In this document: piece after piece, positions 1-9,800 of the stretch
How positions within the stretch are numbered: position 1 is the stretch's first letter
Layout: the number at the start of each line of letters is the position of its first letter
NCBI GenBank assembly: GCA_964452465.1
Contig: CAYVMD010000002.1
Coordinates: 1 to 64,000 of the forward strand
DNA from: CAYVMD01 sp964452465
Lineage (GTDB): Bacteria; Armatimonadota; JACIXR01
Reading direction: 5' to 3'
Length of the DNA stretch: 64,000 nt
The notes under the pieces: generated by a model
Seen by the model: the letters and a program-made list of their open reading frames with translations, nothing else
Told to the model about the DNA's origin: nothing
Databases searched by the model: none
Position numbers and translations under genes: made by a program

Positions 1-54
<54 letters not shown>

Positions 55-100
55 TCATCGGGAACCGCGCTATTCAGCTTCCAAGAAGCAAATCCCCCCT

Positions 101-1825
101 TTACGGAGCCCCCAACCGGCTTTGTCCATCAAAGCCGGTTTCCTTTTGCCACTCCTCGAGACTCCTAAATTCCTTATGCCTCGGACGCCAAGGCACCCCG
201 TATAGGATGAGCTTCCCTTCCCCGGAAGAATATGTGTTTTGATCTATCAACATTCCCACCCTCCTTGGATTGTAGACCTTGTCGGGATTCTGCCTCACCC
301 ACTCCTCATACGCCTCCTCGCTTTTGAATTTCTCTTTCTCCGCCGGATGCCAACCGAAGAAGGGATTGTCATACCACAAGGCAAGTTGATAGTCCTTGTT
401 GTTGATGCTCGTGTTCCTCACGATTATATGTCCCTTATTGTGATATTGGATCTCTTCTCCTTCCTTGGTCTTCAAGGGACGAGGTCCTTGCTCCCTTAAA
501 GCTATCCCATCCTTATTTCCGCTGAGGAAGTTATCCACCACCAGGCAATTTTGGCTTTCCGCTATCGTTAAGCCCGCTATCCCCCAATCCGGCCACTCTA
601 TCTTTCCCACCCTTCCTACCCCATTGTTCAGGAACCAACAATGGACCACTACGATGTTCCTGCTTATCTCTATGAACAGCCCGTGATGCTCGTTCTCTTC
701 GAAATTGCAATTGGAGATCACCACATCGTGCACATCTATGTCCAACCACAGCCCAGGTCCTCCGTTTCGGCGGAAGGTGCAATTTCGAAAGACGCCGGGT
801 CCCGAGAGGGCTATCTTAAATCCTCCCGCATCCCAGCCCCTATCAATCGGCTTCCAGGAGTTGCCCTCCCAAAGGCAGTTCTCGTTGAGGAAGTCCTCGT
901 CTACTGCTCCTCCCCCTGTGTGTCCGCAATTTCTGATCTGGCAATTGCGCATCGTCCCATTCACCATAACTCCCCCTCCCGCCATGCCCTCTATTATGCA
1001 ATCCTCCAAGAGATTGCTTTTGCCATGAAGCCATACCCCTGCACGTTGAGGGAAGGTGGGAGCGTTACGAAACACAAACCCTCGCACATGAACGAATCGT
1101 AGCCCCTCGGGATTCTCCCAAGGGCTAAGCCCGAAGAGGGAAGGACGAACCCCCGCCTCTACGGTGTGGGAATTGGGGTGGGAGCCATCGGCGAGCCAAA
1201 GGTAAAGGACCTGGTTATTCGTATCGGCGCAGAACATCCCCCGGAAGGGTTTCCCTAAATTGGGCAAAGGAGGTTGAAGAACGGGAGAGGGTTTCCCCTC
1301 TTTAATAGCCTCCTGGTGTTCCCGCCACGCCCTCCGCAGGTCCTCCAAAGTTAGGGCGGGGGCGCACAACTCTCCATCCACCAATACCAATTCTGCCCTC
1401 CCCCAAAGTTTGTGCTTCTCATCATCGGGATGATGCTCCACAAGCGAGCCATCGGGGCGAACATTTATCACGAAGCGATACCGCCAGGGAACCTTGAATA
1501 TGGGTTCCTCACCCTCAACCCTCTCCCAACCAGTGATGACATCTGCCCCCGTGACGATGGCGGTATGGGGAGGATCGTTGATGAACAAGATGGGCTTATC
1601 CTCCCTCCCGCTTCTTAACAATCTTATGTGTTCCCTGTAAATCCCCGGTCTGACCACCACCACATCCCCGGGCTCGACGATCTGAGCGGGCTTGTTTATC
1701 GTTTTGAAAGGAAGTTCTTGGGTGCCGGGGTTATCATCGGAAGATTTGGGATTTTGCACATCTACGAAATACACCGCTCCCCAGGCGAGGGGGAGAAAGA
1801 GTAGGCATAGCATAAGCCTGTTCAT
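101..1825 (-). CDS. Secreted right-handed parallel beta-helix protein
   Basis: About 574 residues. The start chosen is the ATG at 1825, which overlaps the upstream stop as ATGA, so translation is probably coupled. It begins with a signal peptide (MNRLMLCLLFLPLAWG). The N-terminus reads YFVDVQNP...PFKTINKPAQIVEPGDVVVVRPGIYRE, the opening of DUF1565/pectate-lyase-like beta helices. Short N-rich coil repeats follow through the middle (for example NCTFRRNGGPGLW and NCNFEENEHHGLF). Proteins with this fold are polysaccharide lyases, isomerases or glycosidases; the substrate cannot be told from sequence. An in-frame upstream extension to 2071 runs through the MBL gene and is rejected. The 3' end carries the 16S terminator. 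Confidence 0.85.
   Translation of the reverse strand: MNRLMLCLLFLPLAWGAVYFVDVQNPKSSDDNPGTQELPFKTINKPAQIVEPGDVVVVRPGIYREHIRLLRSGREDKPILFINDPPHTAIVTGADVITGWERVEGEEPIFKVPWRYRFVINVRPDGSLVEHHPDDEKHKLWGRAELVLVDGELCAPALTLEDLRRAWREHQEAIKEGKPSPVLQPPLPNLGKPFRGMFCADTNNQVLYLWLADGSHPNSHTVEAGVRPSLFGLSPWENPEGLRFVHVRGFVFRNAPTFPQRAGVWLHGKSNLLEDCIIEGMAGGGVMVNGTMRNCQIRNCGHTGGGAVDEDFLNENCLWEGNSWKPIDRGWDAGGFKIALSGPGVFRNCTFRRNGGPGLWLDIDVHDVVISNCNFEENEHHGLFIEISRNIVVVHCWFLNNGVGRVGKIEWPDWGIAGLTIAESQNCLVVDNFLSGNKDGIALREQGPRPLKTKEGEEIQYHNKGHIIVRNTSINNKDYQLALWYDNPFFGWHPAEKEKFKSEEAYEEWVRQNPDKVYNPRRVGMLIDQNTYSSGEGKLILYGVPWRPRHKEFRSLEEWQKETGFDGQSRLGAP
114..147 (+). terminator. Rho-independent terminator of the 16S transcript
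   Basis: A perfect 10-bp stem (AACCGGCTTT paired with AAAGCCGGTT, loop GTCCATC) is followed by TCCTTTT on the plus strand. It lies about 70 bases after the 16S end and inside the last codons of the convergent beta-helix gene. It explains how a 16S-only transcript would end. Confidence 0.7.
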
Positions 1826-3393
1826 ATATTCATCACCTCTCCTGTCTTTGGCAATAGAACCCTTAGGGAGGTTCTTCGAAACTCTTCGGCAAACCTCTCG
1901 GGATGTTCGGTGTGAAGGGGGAGGAGATACTTGGGGGATATCTCCCTTATCATCTGGAAGATCTCCTCCTCCGAAGCGTGCCCCGAGGAATGAAATCCCG
2001 AGGTGAAGTTGGGATTCCCCTGTCCATCGACGCTTATCCCTATGGGTTGGATTTCCCATAATTTTAGCCACTCTAAAAGACGCTTCACATCGTAAATATA
2101 TTCCTCGTTGTAGGCTTCGCTCAAGGAGTAGATGTATAGGCTTTTTGCCTCCGGTTTGATATCGAGGAGGTTGGTCATGTCGGGAAGGCTGAGGCAGAGT
2201 ATGAATTCCCCTTGTTTGAGGGAGATCTCCTCGATCGACACATATTTCTCCCTATAAAGGGGGTGGAGGAAATCGCTCTCCCATTTTTTTATCTCGAGGC
2301 GCAACAGGTTCAGGATCCTCAGCGGCTCCTCCTTAAGGGAGGGGATCCTCTCGGGCGCGCTTAGCCGGAGGGCATGGAGGAGATAGGCATCGCGAGGGAG
2401 GATGACCAACTCTCTGTTTAATTCTCTGGCTATATCGAGAAAGGTTATTAGCCTTTCCACATTGCGAGGGGCGAAGTCCGCTATGATGAGGTTTTCTGCT
2501 CTTTTGCTTGCCTCGAGGCACCTTTGATAAACCGCCTCCTCCTTCGATTCTTCCTGCCCCCTTTGTCCTACCCTTGTGCCCTCGATTATAAGGAGAAAGG
2601 GCTTCAAACGAGAGGCGGATTCCACGAACCTTTGACTGAGGGGACCTTGGGCGCCATGGAGGCGGATATCCCCGGTATAAACTATCCAACCCTGGGAGGT
2701 TTGAACCGCATAGGCGGTGGCACCGAAGACGGAATGATCAATTGGATATGAGAGCAGAGGAAGGTTCCCTATCTTCCCTTCGCTTATCCCCAAGGGCAAA
2801 GCCTCGAGGGGACGCCTTCTGGAGTTCGCCACTGGAGGGCTGGGAGGCATAGCCCAGAAGTTCTGCACCTCCTCGTTTGGGGAGGAATCCACGAGGAAGT
2901 ATTGCCTTCCCTTATAAGGCGCTCCCCTATCCGCCTCCAGCACCCTCGAGTCGTCCTTCGCAAAAAGGCGCTTAGATATATAAGTTACCTCGGAGGCGGA
3001 ACCGCAATCCTGCATCGCCTTGAGGGTGATGGCGGTTTGGAGGGAGGTGTAGATGGGGATGTCTTCCCTCAGGGCGAACACTTGGGCGCAGTGGTCGAGG
3101 TGAGGATGGGAGAGGAGGAGCGCAGATGGGCTGGGATTAGCGAGGAATTCCTCTTCTTGGAGATCGGCGGGGAAAAGGTCCTCTCGATAGAGGTTCCTCA
3201 GAGGGGGAAGAAGATTGAGCATTATATGGTCGTAGATGCCTCGACGGGCACGAGGGGTTAAGAACTCCCGAAAGTAGAGGTTGTACCTGTTGTAATTGAG
3301 TCCGAAATCGAGGAGGAAGGTCGTTCCATCAGCGGATATCTGCACCTTATTTCCACCAATGCAATCTACGGCGTCCCAAACGATTATCTCCAA
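1822..3393 (-). CDS. Beta-CASP-type metallo-beta-lactamase (RNase J/CPSF-like)
   Basis: About 523 residues beginning at a TTG codon with the SD-like AAGGGGGT eight bases upstream. The metal-binding motif SHPHLDH lies at residues 95-101; later come YTGDIRLHG (motif near the aspartate ligand) and, near the C-terminus, SSGHASEEEI and LLPLHTEHPERF, which are the beta-CASP histidine motifs of RNase J and CPSF-73 relatives. Function is probably RNA 5'-3' exonuclease/endonuclease, but a DNA or other phosphoester substrate is possible. It is somewhat short for RNase J and no typical RNase J C-terminal domain is obvious. It ends with a four-base overlap with the beta-helix gene. An insertion-element relic lies immediately upstream of its start. 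Confidence 0.85.
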   Translation of the reverse strand: MEIIVWDAVDCIGGNKVQISADGTTFLLDFGLNYNRYNLYFREFLTPRARRGIYDHIMLNLLPPLRNLYREDLFPADLQEEEFLANPSPSALLLSHPHLDHCAQVFALREDIPIYTSLQTAITLKAMQDCGSASEVTYISKRLFAKDDSRVLEADRGAPYKGRQYFLVDSSPNEEVQNFWAMPPSPPVANSRRRPLEALPLGISEGKIGNLPLLSYPIDHSVFGATAYAVQTSQGWIVYTGDIRLHGAQGPLSQRFVESASRLKPFLLIIEGTRVGQRGQEESKEEAVYQRCLEASKRAENLIIADFAPRNVERLITFLDIARELNRELVILPRDAYLLHALRLSAPERIPSLKEEPLRILNLLRLEIKKWESDFLHPLYREKYVSIEEISLKQGEFILCLSLPDMTNLLDIKPEAKSLYIYSLSEAYNEEYIYDVKRLLEWLKLWEIQPIGISVDGQGNPNFTSGFHSSGHASEEEIFQMIREISPKYLLPLHTEHPERFAEEFRRTSLRVLLPKTGEVMNI

Positions 3394-3420
3394 ATCGGCT
3401 ACCCCCTTTTAAGATTTTGG

Positions 3421-3552
3421 AATTATTAAACTTCTCGCGCCGTAAGCCTTTTCGGGCTTAGATTGCCATAATGATAACATACCGGCACCTCCTTTGGAAA
3501 CCAATTCATCCTCCTAAATCCTACCCATTCTTCTTGCGTCATAGGGAGCCCT
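3421..3552 (-). repeat. Partial copy of the insertion-element end repeat (copy A)
   Basis: Read on the minus strand, 3480-3421 matches three other places in the window (3620-3561 minus, 27049-27104 plus, 28919-28971 plus). Shared blocks are TTATCATTAT, GAAAA and GGCGC(A)AGAAGTTTA. An inverted trace of the opposite end (TTCTTCTTGCGTCATAGG) lies at 3530-3547. In this copy AAAGGAGGTG stands just before an ATG, opening a frame of about 24 codons (MLSLWQSKPEKAYGARSL...). I do not claim that frame is translated. Confidence 0.6.
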
Positions 3553-3665
3553 CAATCTTGTCAATAAACTTCTTGGCGCCATAAACCTTTTCTGGCTTAC
3601 ATTGCTATAATGATAACATAGCCATGATGATGCGTGGGGAAAGAGCCAAAAACCTCCTTCTTTCG

Positions 3666-3696
3666 CCTTCTCGGCTTCCTTCGGAAGCCGAGAAGG
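3666..3696 (+). repeat. Perfect 14-bp hairpin inside element copy B
   Basis: CCTTCTCGGCTTCC pairs with GGAAGCCGAGAAGG across a TTC loop. A second, competing 10-bp pairing (GAGAAGGTCG at 3690-3699 with CGACCTTCTC at 3717-3726) shares bases with it. No T-run follows, so it is not a simple terminator. Confidence 0.7.
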
Positions 3697-3841
3697 TCGC
3701 CCTCTCTTCGAGCGGACGACCTTCTCACAGGTCTTCCCTTGGAAACCTTTGAGGAGTTGATGAAAGTTTTAACCGAATTTTACCCTCTTTGCCTTATTGG
3801 GCTTTTTGTTTGGTCTTCCTTAGAGCAATGCTTATCGGAAT

Positions 3842-4045
3842 GTAGAGATTATGAAGGAATTTATAGGGAGGCATCTGCCTTTGCCCGAGAGAGTGAAGGT
3901 AGAGCATACGATATTAGCGATGAAGAGGTATCAGGTAATGGGAGGGATATATCGTGGGAGAGAGGAAAGGTATTTGAGAACGGTGGAGATAGTGGTGGTG
4001 TTAGTGAACACGGAAAGGATGACGGTGAAAGGAATAGGGTAAGCG
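3842..4045 (+). pseudogene. DDE transposase C-terminal relic (IS5/IS4-like)
   Basis: The frame starting near 3851 reads MKEFIGRHLPLPERVKVE followed by HTILAMKRYQVMGGIYRGRE and ends VNTERMTVKGIG-stop. The pattern R..VEH......KR(Y/F)......YR followed by a hydrophobic stretch and (V)N is the C-terminal catalytic-Glu region of IS5/IS4-type DDE transposases. An in-frame stop lies just upstream at 3821 and the DDE aspartates are absent, so only a tail survives. The inverted copy at 26.77 kb keeps the last codons (NMERMVMKGIG-stop) in the same frame but has lost about 160 internal bases. Family assignment is by eye. Confidence 0.55.
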
Positions 4046-4135
4046 GAAGTTAAGGGAAAAAAGAAGAACATGCTTGATAGGAAAAGGAGAGTAGGGCTTC
4101 CTTCTTCTCACGCAAGAAGTTTATCGAAAAGGGGA

Positions 4136-5848
4136 TCAGCGACGCCGTAGGAATTTCAAGAGGTCCTCCAATTCCATGCAGTTGAGCACATCCTCCCTCT
4201 CCAGCCACCCCCGCCTTGCGGTGGATAATCCATACTCTATGAGGTTAAGTTGATCGATGCTGTGGGCGTCCGTATTTATGGCGAACTTCGCTCCCTTGGA
4301 TTTCGCCAATTTGCAATGAATATCAGGTAGGTCAAGCCTATCGGGGAAAGAGTTTATCTCCAAGACGGTCTTCGTCCTAACCGCTTCATCTATAACTTGC
4401 TCTACATCCACCTCGTATGGATCCCTTTTGCCTATGAGGCGTCCGGTGGGATGTCCAAGTATATCCACCACTTCCCTCTCCATAGCCTTGCAAATCCTCT
4501 CCGTCATCGCCTCCCTGGGCATCTTAAAGGCGCTATGAACGGAGGCGATCACGAAATCCAACTCATCCAAGACCTCTTCCTTTATATCCAATGTCCCATC
4601 CATCTTGATGTTCACCTCCACCCCCGCCAGGATGGTTATCCCTTCCAATTTCTCGTTTAATTCCTCTATCAATGCCTTCTGGGCGAGTATTTCCTCTTCA
4701 TCCTGTCCCGCCGCTACTCCTAATCCCTTCGTATGATCCGCTATTCCTATATACTCGTATCCCATCTGCTTCCCCGCCAAGGCCATCTCCTCTATGGTGA
4801 AGTTCCCATCGGAATGCTTAGTGTGGACATGTAGATCTCCCTTCAAATCCCCAAGTTCCACAAGTTTGGGTAGCTTTCCCTCTTGCATCGCCTCTATCTC
4901 CCCTAGGTCCTCCCTCAGTTCCGGGGGCACCCAAGGGAGACCGAGCGCGGAGTAAACATCCTCCTCCGTTTTGCCCGCTATCCTTTCCTCTCCTCGAAAA
5001 ACGCCATACTCGCTCACCTTCAAGCCCTTATCCTGGGCTATCCTTCGGAGGTGGATGTTATGTGCTTTCGAACCGGTGAAATATTGGAGGGCAGCGCCGA
5101 AGGCGTCCGGTTCAACCACTCGCACATCCATTTGGATACCCATATCGGTGAGAACACTCGTCTTCGTTTCCCCCTTGGCCAGGACCTCTCGTACCACGGG
5201 GAGGGAGACGAAGGCATCCATTACCGCCTCGGGCTCATTCGAGGTGACCAATATATCTATATCGCCGATGGTCTCCTTCCTTCGCCTCAGCGACCCGCTT
5301 ATCTCTATCTTGTCTATCGGCGCCCTCTCCTTCAGCCACTCCACAACTTGCCTTGCAAAGGGGAGGGCGATCCCCAAGGGCATGCGTTGTCCAAACCTTC
5401 GCAATCTCTCGATTCCTTTTAAGATGTTCTCCTCCGTCTTGGGTCCTAACCCAGGGAGACGTCGTAATCTCCCCTCTCTTGCTGCTTTCTCCAGTTCCTC
5501 TATCGATTGTATGCCCAATTCCTTATACACCAGCCAGGCGGTCTTGGGACCCACCTCGGGGATGTTGAGGAGTTCCACAACGCCGGGGGGCACGCTTTTC
5601 TCCAACTCATCCAGGTAGGATAGGCGTCCTGTCTCCAAGAGTTCCCCTATCTTCTCGGCGATGCTTGCCCCTATGCCAGGGAGTTTGGTTATGCGTCCTT
5701 CCTTATATACCTTCTCGATGGGCTCGGTGAGGGACTCGATTACCATCGCTGCCTTCTCGTACGCCCTGACCTTAAACGGATTTTCCCCCTTTATCTCCAG
5801 AAGTTCCGCGATCCGGGTTAACACCTGAGCAATTTGACTGTTTGTCAT
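4136..5848 (-). CDS. polX: DNA polymerase X family, PolX with PHP domain
   Basis: 570 residues, the usual length for bacterial PolX. The N-terminal 8-kDa-like and fingers regions carry three helix-hairpin-helix motifs (LPGIGASIAEKI, PEVGPKTA, LPGLGPKTEENI). The palm domain has GSLRRRKETIGDIDILV near residues 185-200, with the DxD metal ligands. The PHP exonuclease domain begins near residue 338 (GDLHVHTKHSDG, then ADHTKG, GVEVNI, HPTGR, INTDAH). The protein fills gaps in base-excision and double-strand-break repair and removes 3' ends through the PHP metal site. The start ATG has SD GGAGGG just upstream. The gene stands alone, next to the insertion-element region. Confidence 0.95.
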   Translation of the reverse strand: MTNSQIAQVLTRIAELLEIKGENPFKVRAYEKAAMVIESLTEPIEKVYKEGRITKLPGIGASIAEKIGELLETGRLSYLDELEKSVPPGVVELLNIPEVGPKTAWLVYKELGIQSIEELEKAAREGRLRRLPGLGPKTEENILKGIERLRRFGQRMPLGIALPFARQVVEWLKERAPIDKIEISGSLRRRKETIGDIDILVTSNEPEAVMDAFVSLPVVREVLAKGETKTSVLTDMGIQMDVRVVEPDAFGAALQYFTGSKAHNIHLRRIAQDKGLKVSEYGVFRGEERIAGKTEEDVYSALGLPWVPPELREDLGEIEAMQEGKLPKLVELGDLKGDLHVHTKHSDGNFTIEEMALAGKQMGYEYIGIADHTKGLGVAAGQDEEEILAQKALIEELNEKLEGITILAGVEVNIKMDGTLDIKEEVLDELDFVIASVHSAFKMPREAMTERICKAMEREVVDILGHPTGRLIGKRDPYEVDVEQVIDEAVRTKTVLEINSFPDRLDLPDIHCKLAKSKGAKFAINTDAHSIDQLNLIEYGLSTARRGWLEREDVLNCMELEDLLKFLRRR

Positions 5849-5866
5849 AAAACTCCCTCCATATAA

Positions 5867-5895
5867 AATTTAGCGAGACCTCCTCCAAATAGCAA
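5867..5895 (-). promoter_or_regulatory. Candidate polX promoter
   Basis: On the minus strand TTGCTA and TAAATT are separated by 17 bases. Transcription would start about a dozen bases before the polX ATG, leaving just enough leader for the GGAGGG ribosome-binding site. The rest of 5896-6019 shows nothing I can name. Confidence 0.4.
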
Positions 5896-6019
5896 GGGGG
5901 GAAGGCACCTTGCCCCTCTGCGCTACAACCCCCCAAAATTATTACCTCACCAACTTACCCAATACACTTCTTGAAAGTAGGGAGACAAACGAAGAAAAGG
6001 GAGGAAGGGGCGCGGATCG

Positions 6020-6857
6020 AGGTGCTTTAAAATACAGCATGGTCTTGTCTAAATCCTAATATCCGCATCGCTTCCTTCTCTCCAGGAGATGGAACATCGA
6101 ACATCCCACCATAATATGTATAATTCCCTCCCCCGTCCAACATCACCAGTTATCCACAATAGTTGTCTTTTAGTTGGTGATAAGGCAAGAAGTCCATAAC
6201 TTAATGCGACTAAAAGCAAATCCAGCTCCAAGTTGACCAATGAGCTCCAAGGGCGGATGGCGGTGCTGGGGGCCACCATCCACATCTTGTCCGCTATTTG
6301 GTTAGGGGAACGAGTAAGTGAGACAGGCCTCGCCTCTACCAGGACCAACCGCCCATCTGCAAGCTAGTCCAAAACGCGCAACTCCTCCTCATGTAAGGTG
6401 TGGCGATTTTACCTGCTTATTAATCTCCTACCCCTGAGGCATACCGGAACACCTCGAAGACGATATGCCTGCCATCAGGGGAAACGGAGGGATTACCGCA
6501 GCGATGATAAGGAAATGCGCCAAATATCTCAAGCGGATCAGATGCTCTAAATAGCTCTAAGGGGTGTTCTCGTACTTCCGAAGGGATCTTTTGGGGAGTG
6601 CAGTAGGCAACAAAGATCCTCGGGAGGAATTGAGAGCCTTCACCTTCCCGCATCACGATGGGTCCCCTACAGGAGGGAGACGCCAACTCGGGTGCGACGA
6701 ATAGGAGCCATCGTTCATCAGGTCCCCATCCCGCTAATTCTCTATCCGCTAAGAAAGGTAACATCGGCACCGCATAAGCACCGCTTTTATGCACAATGTG
6801 GATGCGGAGAGTACTAGGCGCAATAAAGGATGGACAATCGCTTCTCCAATTTCCCAT
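6020..6857 (-). pseudogene. Decayed TolB/PD40-type beta-propeller gene
   Basis: Protein-like segments lie on the minus strand in different frames. One 145-codon open stretch (6857-6420) carries AGWGPDERWLLFVAPE and NPSVSPDGRHIVFEVF, the signature of PD40/TolB propeller blades. A second (6348-6160) reads ADGRLVLVEARPVSLTRSPN. A third reading ends DVPSPGEKEAMRILGF with stop near 6020. At least two frameshifts and stops separate them, and no signal peptide or ribosome-binding site is seen, so I call it a broken gene. It resembles in type the intact propeller gene at 62624-63901, but I cannot show they are close copies. Confidence 0.5.
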
Positions 6858-6892
6858 AATTTGAGCGAATGCCGATCACCTGGGAGGAGGTT

Positions 6893-9800
6893 ATGAGAAA
6901 GCGACTTTGGCTCTTCTTGGTTCTTTTGAGCGCGTTTGCCCTTGCTAAGGAAGGGGATTTGGCGAAGGGCTTCTTAAACCCGCCCCCTTGGGCGAAGCCC
7001 TGGGTTTACTGGTTCTGGCTCAATGGCTATATAACTAAGGAGGGGATTACCGCCGATCTCGAGGCTATGAAAAGAGCGGGAATAGGTGGAGTCCTCATCA
7101 TGGAGGTGGATCAAGGGACTCCTCCCGGAAAGGTATCCTTTGCCTCTCCCGAATGGCGAGACCTCTTCCAACATGTCCTCAGGGAGGCGGACCGCTTGGG
7201 ACTGAAGGTAAACATGAACAACGATGCGGGCTGGACGGGCAGCGGAGGTCCTTGGGTGACTCCCGAACTCGCTATGCAAAGGATAGTGTGGAGCGAGGTG
7301 ACGGTGGAAGGTCCCTCCCACATTTCCCTAACCCTCCCTCAACCGCCCACCGTTGCTAACCTCTATCACGATATAGCGGTTTTGGCGATCCCCTATCTGG
7401 ATTCCCCCTTCCTCATCGGCAACATAGAGGCGAAGGCTTTCTTCGTCGCTCCCTGGCAGCCCTTTCTCCTCCCCGCAACCTACCCCTCCCTGGGCGGGAA
7501 TCAGGTTATCCCCAAGGAGAAGGTGCTGGATTTAACCCCTCGCCTTTCCCAAGGGGGGAGGCTGGAGTGGGATGTCCCAGCGGGCAAATGGACGATCATC
7601 CGCTTCGGCTACACCCCCACGGGAGCCCAGAATGCCCCCTCCCCCGCCTCGGGACGAGGCTTCGAATGCGATAAACTGAGCAAGGAGGCGGTGGAGCACC
7701 ATTTCAACTCCTTCATCGACCAACTCATAAAGAACGCAGGTCCCTTAGCGGGGAGGACATTCGTCGCTACCCACATAGATAGTTGGGAGGTAGGTTCGCA
7801 GAACTGGACCCCAAAGATGAGGGAGGAATTCAAGAAAAGGCGGGGCTACGACCTTCTTCCCTTCCTCCCCGTGGTCACTGGGAGGGTAGTGGAAAGCCTG
7901 GAGGTCTCAGAGCGTTTTCTATGGGATTTTCGTCAGACCATATCCGATCTTTTGGTGGAGAATTACGCCCGCCATATGAGGGACCTGGCTAATAGGTGGG
8001 GGCTTAAACTCACCATGGAGGGGTATGCGACCGTGCCGGCGGATGAGTTCGCCTATGGGGGGAGCGCGGATGAGCCCATGGGGGAATTCTGGTCCTGGGG
8101 GAAGTATGGGGGAGCCCAAACCTGTTCCCAGATGGTCTCGGTGGGGCATACCTATGGGAAACGAATTATCGGGGCGGAAGCTTTCACCGCGGATAATAAC
8201 GAGCGTTGGCTGGGGTATCCTGGAAACATCAAGGAGCTAGCCGATTGGGCTTTCACCGAGGGCATAAACCGCTTCGTCGTTCACCGCTACGCCCTCCAGC
8301 CCTGGCTGGATGTCAAACCCGGCATGAGCATGGGACCTTGGGGCCTGCATTACGAACGCACCCAAACTTGGTGGGAGTGGTCCAAGCCTTGGCACGATTA
8401 CCTTTCTCGTTGCCAATACCTCCTCCAGCAGGGGCTATTCGTCGCCGATATCCTCTTTTTAGCACCTGAAGGGGCCCCCCAATGCGTAGGGGGACAACGG
8501 CTCTTTGAGTTCGCCAATGGGCGCCCCTTGGAACGCCCCGGCTACAATTTCGATATCGCCTCCAGCGAGGTCATCCTCAAGCGTGCCAGCGTTAAAAATG
8601 GGAGGATCGTCTTGCCCGACGGCATGACCTATCGTCTCCTCGTGCTTCCCTCTGTTCAGACCATGACCCCTCAACTCCTCAGAAAGGTAGGGGAATTGGT
8701 AAGGGCGGGGGCGACGGTCGTGGGGGCTCCTCCCCTCAAATCGCCCAGTTTGGGCGGATATCCTAAGTGCGATGAGGAGGTTAGGCGTCTCGTTAAGGAA
8801 ATCTGGGGCGATATCAAGCCTCCTTCTAAACTTACGGAGAGGTATTACGGGAAGGGGAGGATAATATGGGGAGGGGCATTCAAATGGGGCGCGGAGTTGG
8901 AAGCGGTCGCCCTTCTTTCGGGGGCTAAATGGATTTGGTATCCCGAGGACAATCCCCTTCAAGCCCTTCCCTCCGGCATTAAGCGCTACTTCCGCAAAAC
9001 CCTCCTGATTAGTAAGGATTCCCCTCTCACCTCCGCTCTGTGCCTCGTGACGGCGGATAACGAGTTCACCCTTTGGGTGAACGGCAAGTTCGCCGGCAGG
9101 GGCGATAGATGGGAGAGGATCTACAGGATGGAAATAACGCGCCTTTTGAAGCCCGGGGAGAACATCGTAACCGTGCTCGCTAAGAATGGGGGTGATATAC
9201 CCAACCCCGCCGGCTTAATAGGCGCTATCTGCCTCCGTTATGGGGATGGCCAGACCGAATACATCCCTACCGATGCCTCCTGGGAGAGCAGTTTGGAGGG
9301 GGAAAGGTGGGTTTCCGCCATGGAATTGGGGCATTACGGCATCGGACCTTGGGGGCAAGCGGGAGGTCAAGCTTATTACGATCTAAAGGAAGTCTGCACT
9401 CTCGTGGAGAGACTGGGCGTCCCCCCTGATTTCTCCTATCAGCCTAAGGGTGCCCCGGGGACGCTCCGTTATATTCACCGCAACATAAAGGGCACGGATG
9501 TATACTTCGTGGCGAATCAGGAAGGCATTGCTAAACGGGTCCTCTGCGCCTTCAGGGTTAGGGGGAAGCATCCCCAGATTTGGAATCCCGAGAACGGGGA
9601 GAGGAAGGAGCCGGCGATTTGGTATGAGAAGGGAGGGCAAACCTTCGTCTCCCTGAATTTGGAACCTTATGGTTCCCTCTTCGTCGTCTTCCCTCCCAAG
9701 AGGGAGAGCCTTCCCAAGGAGATGGTATGGGAGAGAACCGGAAGGGCATTGGAGATAGAAGGAAAGTGGGAGTTGCGCTTCCCTCCCAATTGGGGGGCGC

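Larger units (their letters stand above)
3555..4128 (+). mobile_element. Degenerate IS-like element with terminal inverted repeats (copy B)
   Basis: About 570 bases bounded by ATAAACTTCTTGGCG on the left and CGCAAGAAGTTTAT on the right, an imperfect inverted repeat of about 14 bp. The left 60 bases match copies A, C and D. Two internal blocks match the inverted copy at 26.7-27.1 kb: GGGAAAGAGCCAAAAAC at the left, and TTTGCCTTATTGGGC with the following TTTTTGTTTGGTCTTC. A transposase C-terminal relic occupies 3842-4045. A strong hairpin lies at 3666-3696. Open frames across the element otherwise look like chance. No intact transposase is present, so it could move only in trans. Confidence 0.7.

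Noticed and set aside
101..2071. Longer reading of the first beta-helix gene
   Set aside because: The extension is antisense-quality text inside the MBL gene; the signal peptide and ATGA overlap fix the start at 1825.
3634..4053. A 139-codon open frame across element copy B
   Set aside because: Low-complexity, shared only in fragments with copy C, and overlapping the transposase relic in another frame; no ribosome-binding site.
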